Both the position numbers and the translations under genes were made by a program. 64,000 bases of DNA from Bradyrhizobium lablabi. GTDB lineage: Bacteria > Pseudomonadota > Alphaproteobacteria > Rhizobiales > Xanthobacteraceae. Within the stretch, counting starts at the first letter, position 1. Every line of letters begins with the position of its first letter. This document shows, piece after piece, positions 55,091-62,057 of the stretch. Location: assembly GCF_018131005.1 (NCBI RefSeq), contig NZ_JAFCJK010000003.1, positions 434,001 through 498,000 on the forward strand. The letters run 5' to 3'. The notes beneath the pieces are model-generated. The model saw only the letters and a program-made list of their open reading frames with translations. It was not told the DNA's origin and searched no databases.

Positions 55091-56647
55091 TCAGCCCGCA
55101 CTGCGCAGCGACTCCGCCAGTTTGTGCTTCAGGATCTTCCCGGTTGATGTCGCCGGGAGCGCATCGAGAAGGATGATCTCGGACGGGCGCTTGTAGGAGG
55201 TGAGCTGCGGAGAGACATGGGCCAGCAGGTCCTGCGCGGTGGTGTTCGAGCCTTTGATCAATTGCACAAAGGCCACGACCTCCTCGTTGCCCTCCACCTG
55301 CCGCCCGACCACGGCGCATTGCACCACCGCATCGTGCGTGCTCAGCACCGCTTCGATCTCCGCAGGATAGACGTTGAAGCCGGACCGGATGATCATCTCC
55401 TTGGTCCGTCCGACGATGTAGAGGCAGTCGCGGTCGAACCGGGCAAGGTCGCCGGTGTTGAACCAGCCGTCGGGATCGATCGCCTTCGCAGTCAGATCGG
55501 GAGCGCGATAGTAACCGCGCATCACATTCGGGCCGCGCACATGGAGTTCGCCGACTTCACCGCTGGCGACAACCTTGCCATCACGCCCGATGACCTTGGC
55601 TTCGAGCCCCGGCAGGATCGAGCCGACCGCATGATCGGCCCGCGGCGCATCGGGCCGGACGCCGGAAATCCCCGGTGAACATTCGGTGATACCGTAGCCG
55701 TTGAGCAGCGGCAGGCCGAGCTCCTGCTCGACCCGTGATTTGAGCTCGAGGTCGAGCGGCGCACCGGCCACCGAAATCACGCGCAACCTGCCGCGATCAA
55801 GCTGCGGCAGCCCCGCATTGCGCCGGTATTCGAGCAGGCGCTGATAGGTCGCGGGCACTCCGTTGAGGATAGTGATGCCTTCTTCCGCCATCGCCTTCAC
55901 AAGAGCAGCGGGATCGTATTTCGTGACCAGTCGCACGGTGGCGCCCACCATCAGCGTCATGGTCAGCAGCGAGATGCCGACAATATGGGAGATCGGCAGC
56001 ACGCAATATTGCACGTCATCCGCCGTCATCTTGCGCCAGGCGGCGGTGCCACGTGCGCTGAACAAGAGATTCCGGTGGGTCAGCATCACACCCTTCGGCG
56101 TGCCCGTGGTGCCCGACGTGTAGATCAGAACGGCGACCTGCCTGGCGCCCTCAGCCTCGACCGGCTCCGCCGGCGTGGCCTCGTTCAGGCGGCTTACGCC
56201 GATGCCATGGAGCGGGCCGACATCCCGCACCGGCGCGTCATAGCGCCTGGCGTGGGCGGCGGCCTCCTGCGACACGTCAGCGGTGAAGAAGGCGCGGCGG
56301 GCGCCGCTGTGATCCCTGATCTGATCGACTTCGCGCGGCGACAGTCGCGGATTGACCACGATCGCCCAGGCATCGAGCCGACTTGCGGCCAGCAGCAGAC
56401 AGGCGAGCGCAATCGAGTTCTCGCTGACGATCATCATCCGGTCGCCGGCGCGGATGCCGAGCGCCTGCAGCGCCGCCGCGACAGTACTCACTGCCCGATC
56501 GAGCTCGCGATAGGTCAGCCTTGCCTTGTCGTCAATCAGCGCGAGCCGGTCCGGCGTCGCGCCGACGTGCCGGTCCATCACCTCGTGGAGGCGGTTCGGC
56601 AAGCCTTCCAGATGTTCTACCGCCGCCGTCTGCATCGAAGCCACCAC
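55091..56647 (-). CDS. AMP-binding acyl-CoA ligase
   Basis: 518 aa from GTG 56647, five bases after GGGAGG; the next GTG (56644) is also possible. Adenylate-forming motifs: P-loop IYTSGTTGTPKGVMLTHRN, A5 NGYGITECSPG, A7 GWFNTGDLARFD, A8 GRTKEMIIRSGFNVYPAEIE, and A10 with the catalytic Lys near SKTGKIL-type PATSTGKILKHKL. It activates an organic acid to its CoA thioester, the entry step of the pathway. The acid cannot be assigned from the motif set. Confidence 0.92.
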   Translation of the reverse strand: MVASMQTAAVEHLEGLPNRLHEVMDRHVGATPDRLALIDDKARLTYRELDRAVSTVAAALQALGIRAGDRMMIVSENSIALACLLLAASRLDAWAIVVNPRLSPREVDQIRDHSGARRAFFTADVSQEAAAHARRYDAPVRDVGPLHGIGVSRLNEATPAEPVEAEGARQVAVLIYTSGTTGTPKGVMLTHRNLLFSARGTAAWRKMTADDVQYCVLPISHIVGISLLTMTLMVGATVRLVTKYDPAALVKAMAEEGITILNGVPATYQRLLEYRRNAGLPQLDRGRLRVISVAGAPLDLELKSRVEQELGLPLLNGYGITECSPGISGVRPDAPRADHAVGSILPGLEAKVIGRDGKVVASGEVGELHVRGPNVMRGYYRAPDLTAKAIDPDGWFNTGDLARFDRDCLYIVGRTKEMIIRSGFNVYPAEIEAVLSTHDAVVQCAVVGRQVEGNEEVVAFVQLIKGSNTTAQDLLAHVSPQLTSYKRPSEIILLDALPATSTGKILKHKLAESLRSAG

Positions 56648-56698
56648 TGACACCTCCCTGCAACGGCCCTCGGGCCCGTTTTTGTCCTGCGCGCTGAA

Positions 56699-57337
56699 TC
56701 AGGCGGTCTTGCGCCGCTCGGCAGCCAATTGCGCGACGATCTCCTCTTCGACCTCGCGCAGACGATCCTTTCCAAAGAAGATCTCGTCGCCGACGTAGAA
56801 GGTCGGCGATCCGAACGAACCCCGGGCCACGGCGTCATCGGTGTTTGCAATCAGCTTCTTCTTGACTTCATCCTGCTGCGCGCGAGCGATGATGCGATCG
56901 ATATCGAGGCCCGAGGACAGGAACGCGTCACGAAAGACTTGGGGATCGTCCATCTTCTTGGGTTCGACCCACATGTGATGATAGGCGGCGCGGAAATAGG
57001 GTTCGAACAGCCCTTCGAACCCGGCCGCGACGACGCCGCGCATCAGCATCAGCGTGTTGACGGGGAAGAACGGATTGAACCTGAACTTCGTGATGTTATG
57101 GCGCCGCAAGAAGCGCTCGGTCTCGAGCGCGTTGTATTCGGGCTTGTTCTTGATCCCGCGCAATGACTCGCCGGGGGACAGGTTGCCGGTCGCCTTGTAC
57201 ACGCCGCCGAGCAGAACGGGAACGTAGGCAAACTTAACGCCAGTCCGCTGCTCGATCTCCGGCAGCACGAGTTCGGCGAGATAGGCGTTGGGACTGCCGA
57301 AATCGAAGTGGAACTCAAGCTTGAGCGGGGTTGCCAT
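56699..57337 (-). CDS. 2-hydroxychromene-2-carboxylate isomerase-like DsbA-family protein
   Basis: 212 aa from ATG 57337. Starts further upstream are excluded because the operon promoter lies at 57396-57424. It has the thioredoxin-like kappa-GST fold: LEFHFDFGSPNAYLAELVLPEIE, with Ser in the FDFGSP motif where HCCA isomerases bind glutathione, then GSFGSPTFYVGDEIFFGKDRL. Homologues act in naphthalene-type degradation by glutathione-dependent isomerisation. It is the first gene of the operon. Confidence 0.87.
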   Translation of the reverse strand: MATPLKLEFHFDFGSPNAYLAELVLPEIEQRTGVKFAYVPVLLGGVYKATGNLSPGESLRGIKNKPEYNALETERFLRRHNITKFRFNPFFPVNTLMLMRGVVAAGFEGLFEPYFRAAYHHMWVEPKKMDDPQVFRDAFLSSGLDIDRIIARAQQDEVKKKLIANTDDAVARGSFGSPTFYVGDEIFFGKDRLREVEEEIVAQLAAERRKTA

Positions 57338-57395
57338 GGAATGCACATCCCTTCCGATTTGTCGCAGCGGTGTCATCAGCTTCATCCTCAGCGCA

Positions 57396-57424
57396 TCCAT
57401 AAAGTTCTTTTTTAGAACTGTCAA
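57396..57424 (-). promoter_or_regulatory. Promoter of the catabolic operon
   Basis: On the minus strand, TTGACA (57424-57419) and TATGGA (57401-57396) are separated by 17 bases, close to the sigma-70 consensus. Transcription would start near 57389, about 50 bases before the isomerase ATG. Confidence 0.7.
57403..57419. promoter_or_regulatory. Operator palindrome in the operon promoter spacer
   Basis: AGTTCT-N5-AGAACT, a perfect 6-5-6 inverted repeat that fills the spacer between the -35 and -10 of the operon promoter. A regulator bound here would block RNA polymerase. The core recurs at 57479-57493. Confidence 0.7.
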
Positions 57425-57465
57425 CTCATGAATCGCACAAAACCTCATTATTTGCCGCACAGGCG

Positions 57466-57493
57466 TTGACTTCATTTCGTTCTGATTTAGAAT
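57466..57493 (+). promoter_or_regulatory. Promoter of the HxlR regulator
   Basis: TTGACT (57466-57471), 16 bases, then TAGAAT (57488-57493). Transcription would start near 57500, about 30 bases before the HxlR ATG. Confidence 0.62.
57479..57493. promoter_or_regulatory. Operator palindrome overlapping the HxlR -10 box
   Basis: GTTCT-N5-AGAAT differs from the first operator core by one base. It covers the -10 element of the regulator's own promoter, which points to autoregulation. Confidence 0.65.
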
Positions 57494-57531
57494 TCAAATC
57501 GCTTTCGCGTCGGAGGTGACTGGAGACATTG

Positions 57532-58044
57532 ATGAAATGGGATACGCTTGAAGAGGAACCCTGCTCGCTGGCTCGCACCGTTGCGGTGATCGGTGACCGC
57601 TGGAGCCTGCTGATCCTGCGCGAATGCTTTCTTCGCATCCGCCGGTTCGATGAATTCCAGTCGACGCTGGGAATTACCCGGCATTTGCTCGCCGACCGGC
57701 TGAAGAAACTGGTCCGCTTTGGCGTGCTGCGCCGGATCCCGTACCAGGAATCGCCGAAGCGCTACGAATACATTCTGACGCAGAAGGGCCTCGACCTCTA
57801 CCCGATCATCATGTCGATCGTGCATTGGGGCGACATCCACATGGGCGACTCGCGCGGGCGGCCGATGCTGCACGAGCATAAGACCTGCAAGAAGGTGTTC
57901 GACCCCGTCATGGTCTGCTCGGAATGCGGCGAGCCGCTCACGGCCAAGGCCGTCCATGTGCATCCGGGTCCCGGCGCGCGACAATCTTCACCGGTGCATG
58001 CGAGCGCTCAAGAGAGAGCCAACAGAGCCGTCAAGTCGGGTTAG
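57532..58044 (+). CDS. HxlR-family winged-helix regulator
   Basis: 170 aa from ATG 57532, six bases after GGAG. The HxlR domain covers residues about 8-105: CSLARTVAVIGDRWSLLILRE, RRFDEFQSTLGITRHLLADRLKKL and the wing LRRIPYQESPKRYEYILTQKG. A conserved Cys near the N-terminus (EEPCSLART) is the redox or ligand-sensing position of the family. A C-terminal extension carries Cys residues (CKK...CSECG) that could bind a metal. It diverges from the catabolic operon and is the likely regulator of both directions. Confidence 0.9.
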   Translation: MKWDTLEEEPCSLARTVAVIGDRWSLLILRECFLRIRRFDEFQSTLGITRHLLADRLKKLVRFGVLRRIPYQESPKRYEYILTQKGLDLYPIIMSIVHWGDIHMGDSRGRPMLHEHKTCKKVFDPVMVCSECGEPLTAKAVHVHPGPGARQSSPVHASAQERANRAVKSG

Positions 58045-58186
58045 CGCGGCAGTTTGACAACACCGACAGTCCGCGTCGGTGCGGCTGCTAGAGGGTCATG
58101 TCATGATCGCGCGGCGCGGGGCCGCAAGCAAAGTAGCCCGCCCTTCGGCCGCGACAACGCGCCCTCCCTCCGGGCCATCAAAGATA

Positions 58187-58211
58187 GGAACTTGGCTGTG
58201 ACGCGCGTGTT
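58187..58211 (+). promoter_or_regulatory. Candidate EcfG (general stress response) promoter
   Basis: GGAAC at 58187-58191, 16 bases, then TGTT at 58208-58211, compared with the alphaproteobacterial EcfG consensus GGAAC-N16/17-CGTT. It sits 40 bases before the DUF892 gene start. Confidence 0.5.
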
Positions 58212-58250
58212 GAGACGCACGAAGCAACCCCCGACCAACGGAGAGCGCCC

Positions 58251-58739
58251 ATGCCGGACAAGGATCTCAGTGCCCTCTTCCTCGATACGGTGAAGGACAT
58301 CTACTACGCCGAGAAACAGATCTACAAGGCGCTGCCGCGGATGGCCAAGGCCGCGGCCTCGGACCAACTGCGCGCCGCCTTCGATAAGCATCATGACGAG
58401 ACGGAAGGCCACATCGAACGGCTCGAGAAGATCTTCGAACTCATGGGCAAGCCGGCACGCGGCAAAAAGTGCGATGCGATCGAGGGAATCATCGACGAGG
58501 GCAAGGAAATCATGGAGGAGTACGCCGACACGCCGGCGCTCGACCCCGGGCTGCTTGCCGCCGCCCAGGCAGTCGAACACTACGAGATCGCCCGCTACGG
58601 CACGTTAAAGGCTTGGGCAACCAAACTAGGCATGCAGGACGCCGTCAGGCTCATCGACCAGACGCTGGCCGAGGAAAAGAAGACTGACGAGGCGCTCAGC
58701 AAGCTCGCCGTAACCGCCATCAATGCCGAGGCCGCATGA
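58251..58739 (+). CDS. Ferritin-like DUF892 (YciE/YciF-type) protein
   Basis: 162 aa. A four-helix bundle with carboxylate and His positions expected of the ferritin-like superfamily: DIYYAEKQIYKALPRMAKAA, HHDETEGHIERLEKIFELMG and AVEHYEIARYGTL. YciF-type proteins are stress-induced and probably bind a di-metal centre; the physiological reaction is unknown. The candidate EcfG promoter upstream fits the general stress response. Confidence 0.9.
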   Translation: MPDKDLSALFLDTVKDIYYAEKQIYKALPRMAKAAASDQLRAAFDKHHDETEGHIERLEKIFELMGKPARGKKCDAIEGIIDEGKEIMEEYADTPALDPGLLAAAQAVEHYEIARYGTLKAWATKLGMQDAVRLIDQTLAEEKKTDEALSKLAVTAINAEAA

Positions 58740-58757
58740 TTGAACAAGGTCCCGAGC

Positions 58758-58853
58758 TTAGCCAGGGCTGAAAATCATATAGATCAGGATCGCGGCCACG
58801 ACGACCGTCCAACCGATGGACGTGGCGAAAGCCCATAATACCTGGGTAGGCAC
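58758..58853 (-). CDS. 31-aa single-pass membrane miniprotein
   Basis: A GTG at 58853 follows GGAGGGAGG six bases upstream, one of the strongest ribosome-binding sites in the window. The peptide starts MPTQVLWAFATS and continues with a hydrophobic helix (IGWTVVVAAILIYMIF) ending SPG. A short helix with almost no tails suggests a membrane-inserted regulator or subunit. It converges with the DUF892 gene, with 18 bases between stops. The function is unknown. Confidence 0.6.
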   Translation of the reverse strand: MPTQVLWAFATSIGWTVVVAAILIYMIFSPG

Positions 58854-59283
58854 ATCGGACCTCCCTCCTACGATTGAAATAAACTAAGAGACCGCTGGCG
58901 CTGGACAGCGGCCTCCTGAACCCGGCCTCAAAATGACTTCGAGATAAAATCCCATGCCCCAGGTCCGCCATAATTAAACGCCGGATTCGTCATCCTGTGA
59001 AGTCGAAATGACTGCGCGGGACTACGGAACAATTGTAACGTTGCGAGAGCGACACACATCGGGCACTCATCGCGCTTTGATCCATCCATTTGCTGTCGAA
59101 GCATTGCCCCTGCGATTATTGGCGGCTTCCGGTAGGCCGGGATTCCCGAGTCTGCTGAGCCGGCAACCTGTAGTATTACGCTCCCGCGAATGCATGGCCT
59201 CTTACACACGTAATGGCCCCGGATACGGTTTTTGCCGCGGGCGTCGTTAGCCATACGGCATGACGACTTCCGAAGTATCGCCA

Positions 59284-59544
59284 CTAAGCGGCGGCGCGCA
59301 CCAGAGGGTCGATAGCCCTCAACTGATGATCCAGGGTACGAATGGTCGCCAACAGGTTCTGGCGACGCTCTCTTAGGTTCATCGCAAGGATCGAATAAGC
59401 GACGTTCGCTGGATCGAATACCTTCGTCCTTTTTTCTTCCTCTGAGATGTCCGCGTTGAAGAGTTGCACTCTCCAATTCAAGTCCTCGATCAGCGCCTGC
59501 AGCTGCAAGGAATCTGTCATATCAGGACGGGACATCAGATGCAT
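59284..59544 (-). CDS. Hypothetical protein, 86 aa, helical
   Basis: From ATG 59544 (MHLMSRPDMTDS); an in-frame start at 59571 or one at the later Met is possible. Soluble and helical, with LQLQALIEDLNWRVQLFNADI and a basic LRERRQNLLATIRTLDHQL. I recognise no domain. Codon usage looks genuine and the last part may form a coiled coil. Confidence 0.6.
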   Translation of the reverse strand: MHLMSRPDMTDSLQLQALIEDLNWRVQLFNADISEEEKRTKVFDPANVAYSILAMNLRERRQNLLATIRTLDHQLRAIDPLVRAAA

Positions 59545-59571
59545 AACAATTGCCTCATGTTGGAACACCAC

Positions 59572-60165
59572 TTCGCCGGATCGGCGAACTGAACAACACT
59601 CAGCAAAGGTGATGCCAAAGATGAGCGCGAGCTAACCCATGCATTGGGGCGTTGACCCGCGGCCGAGTTCCGGAATTAACGACTTCCGCCGTCATCAAGC
59701 TTAATTCGAGGGATCAGTTGCGTGTCGCTGCCGTCCAACTACCTTCGTGCCGCCGGACATTGCCGTCGTCCGGGTCCAGCATGGCGAAGTCGTCGCGTTA
59801 ACATATTAAGCGCGGCGGCTTCGTTGGCCGAAGAAGCGGACGTTAGATAATGCGTAGAATCCTGTCGCGATCATTTGCGACCGTCACGTGGTTCACTCTG
59901 CTCTTGCTCGTCGTCGGAGGAATAACGCGCGCCAGCATATACGCCAAGGAACGGCGACAAGAGCGTGAAGGCGCATTCGCTCGATCGGAAGCTCGACCCA
60001 AATCGCCCACCACGCGAAGCTGAACGCCGGTGCGCGCGGCTCGACATCACGGTCGCCTTTTCGTCGCGCGTCTCAAATCGCGTCCGCGTCGAACGATGGG
60101 TAGAGGGGAGTATTTAAGCCTTCCCGGCCCGGCTCCATCGGGAAGCCGGCCCGCTACCCGTTAGC
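59572..60165. other. Intergenic region with one possible miniprotein and a weak hairpin
   Basis: About 590 bases. Contents: a 57-codon frame at 59850-60023 (separate entry), and a stem of CTTCCCG (60120-60126) with CGGGAAG (60139-60145) that may terminate the minus-strand pair starting at 60602. The rest shows nothing recognisable. Confidence 0.45.
59850..60023 (+). CDS. Possible 57-aa membrane-anchored miniprotein
   Basis: MRRILSRSFATV is followed by a hydrophobic helix (TWFTLLLLVVGGITRAS), then a highly charged, Arg-rich tail (KERRQEREGAFARSEARP). The layout (positive N-terminus, one helix, charged tail) is sensible for a small membrane protein. The ribosome-binding site is weak. Confidence 0.4.
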   Translation: MRRILSRSFATVTWFTLLLLVVGGITRASIYAKERRQEREGAFARSEARPKSPTTRS

Positions 60166-60381
60166 TCACAGATGCCAATCTGGTTCGGCGGTAGCAGCCG
60201 AGCTGGCAAATGCCTTGGCCGCGTCGACATCCGAGGCTTTCTCGGCTCGTCGCTGGTACTCGTCGGCCAAGGCCTTGAGCTGATGAGCAATCGCTCCGTC
60301 GGTCATTGTTTGAGCAGCACGCAACAAGGTTCGTGCCGTTTCCATATATTCCTTGCTTCGTTGCGATATCCGTAACGTCAT
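60166..60381 (-). CDS. Hypothetical protein, 71 aa
   Basis: Soluble helical protein (QRSKEYMETARTLLRAAQTMT, then HQLKALADEYQRRAEKA). Short helical proteins of this type are common in Bradyrhizobium and have no known role. The start overlaps the preceding gene's stop by four bases (ATGA), so the two are co-translated. Confidence 0.68.
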   Translation of the reverse strand: MTLRISQRSKEYMETARTLLRAAQTMTDGAIAHQLKALADEYQRRAEKASDVDAAKAFASSAATAEPDWHL

Positions 60382-60602
60382 AAAGGCCTCGCGCGGTTCT
60401 CGGACTGCTCGTTGAAGTCAATTTGGAACCAACCTACCCAGTTGCGGTCACGCTTTCGGCGAGCCGTGAATCGATCGACGCACTTCTTGGAACAAAGGGG
60501 TGTCCGCCACGAGTAGTGACGGATGAGACCAAACGCGCCATCACAAACGGCGCATCGCTTGGCTCTGCCATGTCGAAGGTCTTCGGAGAAATTGGGCATC
60601 AT
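60378..60602 (-). CDS. Hypothetical small zinc-finger-like protein, 74 aa
   Basis: Four Cys arranged as CAVC near residue 17 and CSKKC near residue 37, with Arg/Lys-rich flanks (RFTARRKRDRN), suggest one zinc ribbon and nucleic-acid binding. First gene of the coupled pair with the 71-aa protein. A second ATG directly follows the first. Confidence 0.65.
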   Translation of the reverse strand: MMPNFSEDLRHGRAKRCAVCDGAFGLIRHYSWRTPLCSKKCVDRFTARRKRDRNWVGWFQIDFNEQSENRARPL

Positions 60603-61195
60603 TGTCTCCTGTTGGCTCTATCGTGACGTCAACCATCCTTCATTGCTGTTTGCTTATCTCGACCCATGCAGCCTAGGACGATCGAGCCCAACGGCTCAAT
60701 TGTACGGAGGTAAGTTTCAGGCATCCAAAGGGATCACCGACCCCATACGAAGGTGTACCTGAGGAGCACCTATGGGTCGGATGATGGCAGACTGGTTGTC
60801 GTTGGCTTCGCCCGGAAGCTGGCAAATCGGTATCGCCAAATGCGTCGAACGTGCGAACCGGATGTTCTCGTCAGATTGTGAAAGACAGGCCGGCAACATC
60901 TTGGCGTCTTAGCATCGCGGTCACGATCTCTTTAGTTGTTGTTACTGTCTGCAAGTCTTCAAAGACGGCCGAGGAACAACCAAATGCAGGAATGATCAAA
61001 AGAATCATTTCATGCTGATGGAGAAGCCATGCGTGAGCTCGTTCGATTTGTGCCGAAGTCCGTGCTTCAGCGAGGGCGCCTGACCGAGGCGGCTCGCACG
61101 AAATCTGACAGCATCTTTCCGGTCGCCGGGCAGCGCGAGGTAAGAAATGCGGCCGGTGGCGTGGTCGCTCATGGCAGCGACGAGGTTCTCTCATC
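60603..61195. other. Intergenic region, only a doubtful 45-codon frame
   Basis: 593 bases. A minus-strand frame at 60871-61008 reads MILLIIPAFGCSSAVFEDL followed by QTVTTTKEIVTAML; it lacks a ribosome-binding site and may be a decayed gene. Nothing else is supported. Confidence 0.4.
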
Positions 61196-61405
61196 GTGAT
61201 CAAGATTATCGCCGTGCTTTGCAGCCTCTCGTCCCCGACAAATTGCCACGAACAGATCGTCACCACTTCGGACTTCGCCGAGGTTTCGATGCAGGCGTGC
61301 CTTATAGGCGCGCCGCAACTCGCCGAGTGGATGAAGCAGCATCCTGCAGAACGCTTGGCGGCCTGGCGCTGCGTGTTCGGCAAACAGGATGGCAGGGGGG
61401 TCTAG
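61196..61405 (+). CDS. Hypothetical small protein, 69 aa, Cys-containing
   Basis: GTG start at 61196 with GAGG upstream. The N-terminus is mildly hydrophobic (IKIIAVLCSLSSPTNCHEQ) and the C-terminus reads GAPQLAEWMKQHPAERLAAWRC. Four Cys (CSL, NCHE, QACL, WRC) could form disulfides or bind metal. I have seen similar short proteins in Bradyrhizobium annotation but know of no function. Confidence 0.6.
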   Translation: MIKIIAVLCSLSSPTNCHEQIVTTSDFAEVSMQACLIGAPQLAEWMKQHPAERLAAWRCVFGKQDGRGV

Positions 61406-62057
61406 ATCATTATCCGGAAGAGGGTGTGCGTGTTCCCTCGCGACGACGCGAAGCGCTTGCGCGGAAATCATGCTCAAACAAAAGGCCGGACTGCGATGGC
61501 AATCGATCCTCATATCATCGCACTTTAGAGTAGGCAGCACCTCTCCCACGACTTTCCGGCTTTGCGTTTCAATTCTGGCAACCAGTGCCACGAGCGCAGA
61601 CGGCTTGGGAAGTAGTCCCACCCGCAAGCAACGTCCCCGCTTTCGCTACCGAGGTGCTCAGCACACCGGCCCGATCGCGACCGTCAGCTCGAACGCGTTA
61701 CGACGATTTCCTGTGGATGCCTGGGCCCAGTGTCATTGCTGTCGGCATCGCCGACACAGGCGATCGAATTGGCCGTGACGGAGCTGCCCCTGCACCGATC
61801 GAGGCCGGGCTTGCATTGATGTCGCGCGCGGGAGCGCGACGGCGCGGTCGAGGGATGACTCGTCGCGCGATACGCCGACGTCCGCGACATTGCGCCGCGA
61901 GGCTCGTTGCGGCGCAGCATGCAAAATGAGACTGCCCGTCAAGCCACGTCAGCGCCACGACATCCGCGTTGGGCCCGCCATCGGCTAGCCTTTGGCCAAC
62001 GATCGGACGTTCGCGGACATTGCGCGCGTGCGGCGAAAACACAGAGGGAGGAGTGCA
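61406..62057. other. Intergenic region with dispersed-repeat remnant
   Basis: About 650 bases. It contains the second copy of the 35-base repeat (61910-61944). Several open frames overlap on both strands, none with a ribosome-binding site. The region between 61560 and 61900 looks like a decayed repeat or pseudogene, which I could not identify. The leader before 62058 should hold the binding-protein promoter. Confidence 0.45.
61910..61944 (+). repeat. 35-base dispersed repeat, copy 2
   Basis: cggcgcagcatg ... ctgcccgtcaagc, 33 of 35 bases identical to 13991-14025. It is just over 110 bases upstream of the ABC binding-protein gene. Confidence 0.75.

Noticed and set aside
57338..57475. Upstream starts for the isomerase-like gene
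   Set aside because: They would lie upstream of the TTGACA-N17-TATGGA promoter and its operator, and the conserved fold starts after 57337.
60871..61383. 170-codon minus-strand frame
   Set aside because: Most of it is antisense to the more convincing 61196-61405 gene. Only its last 45 codons look protein-like, and they lack a ribosome-binding site.
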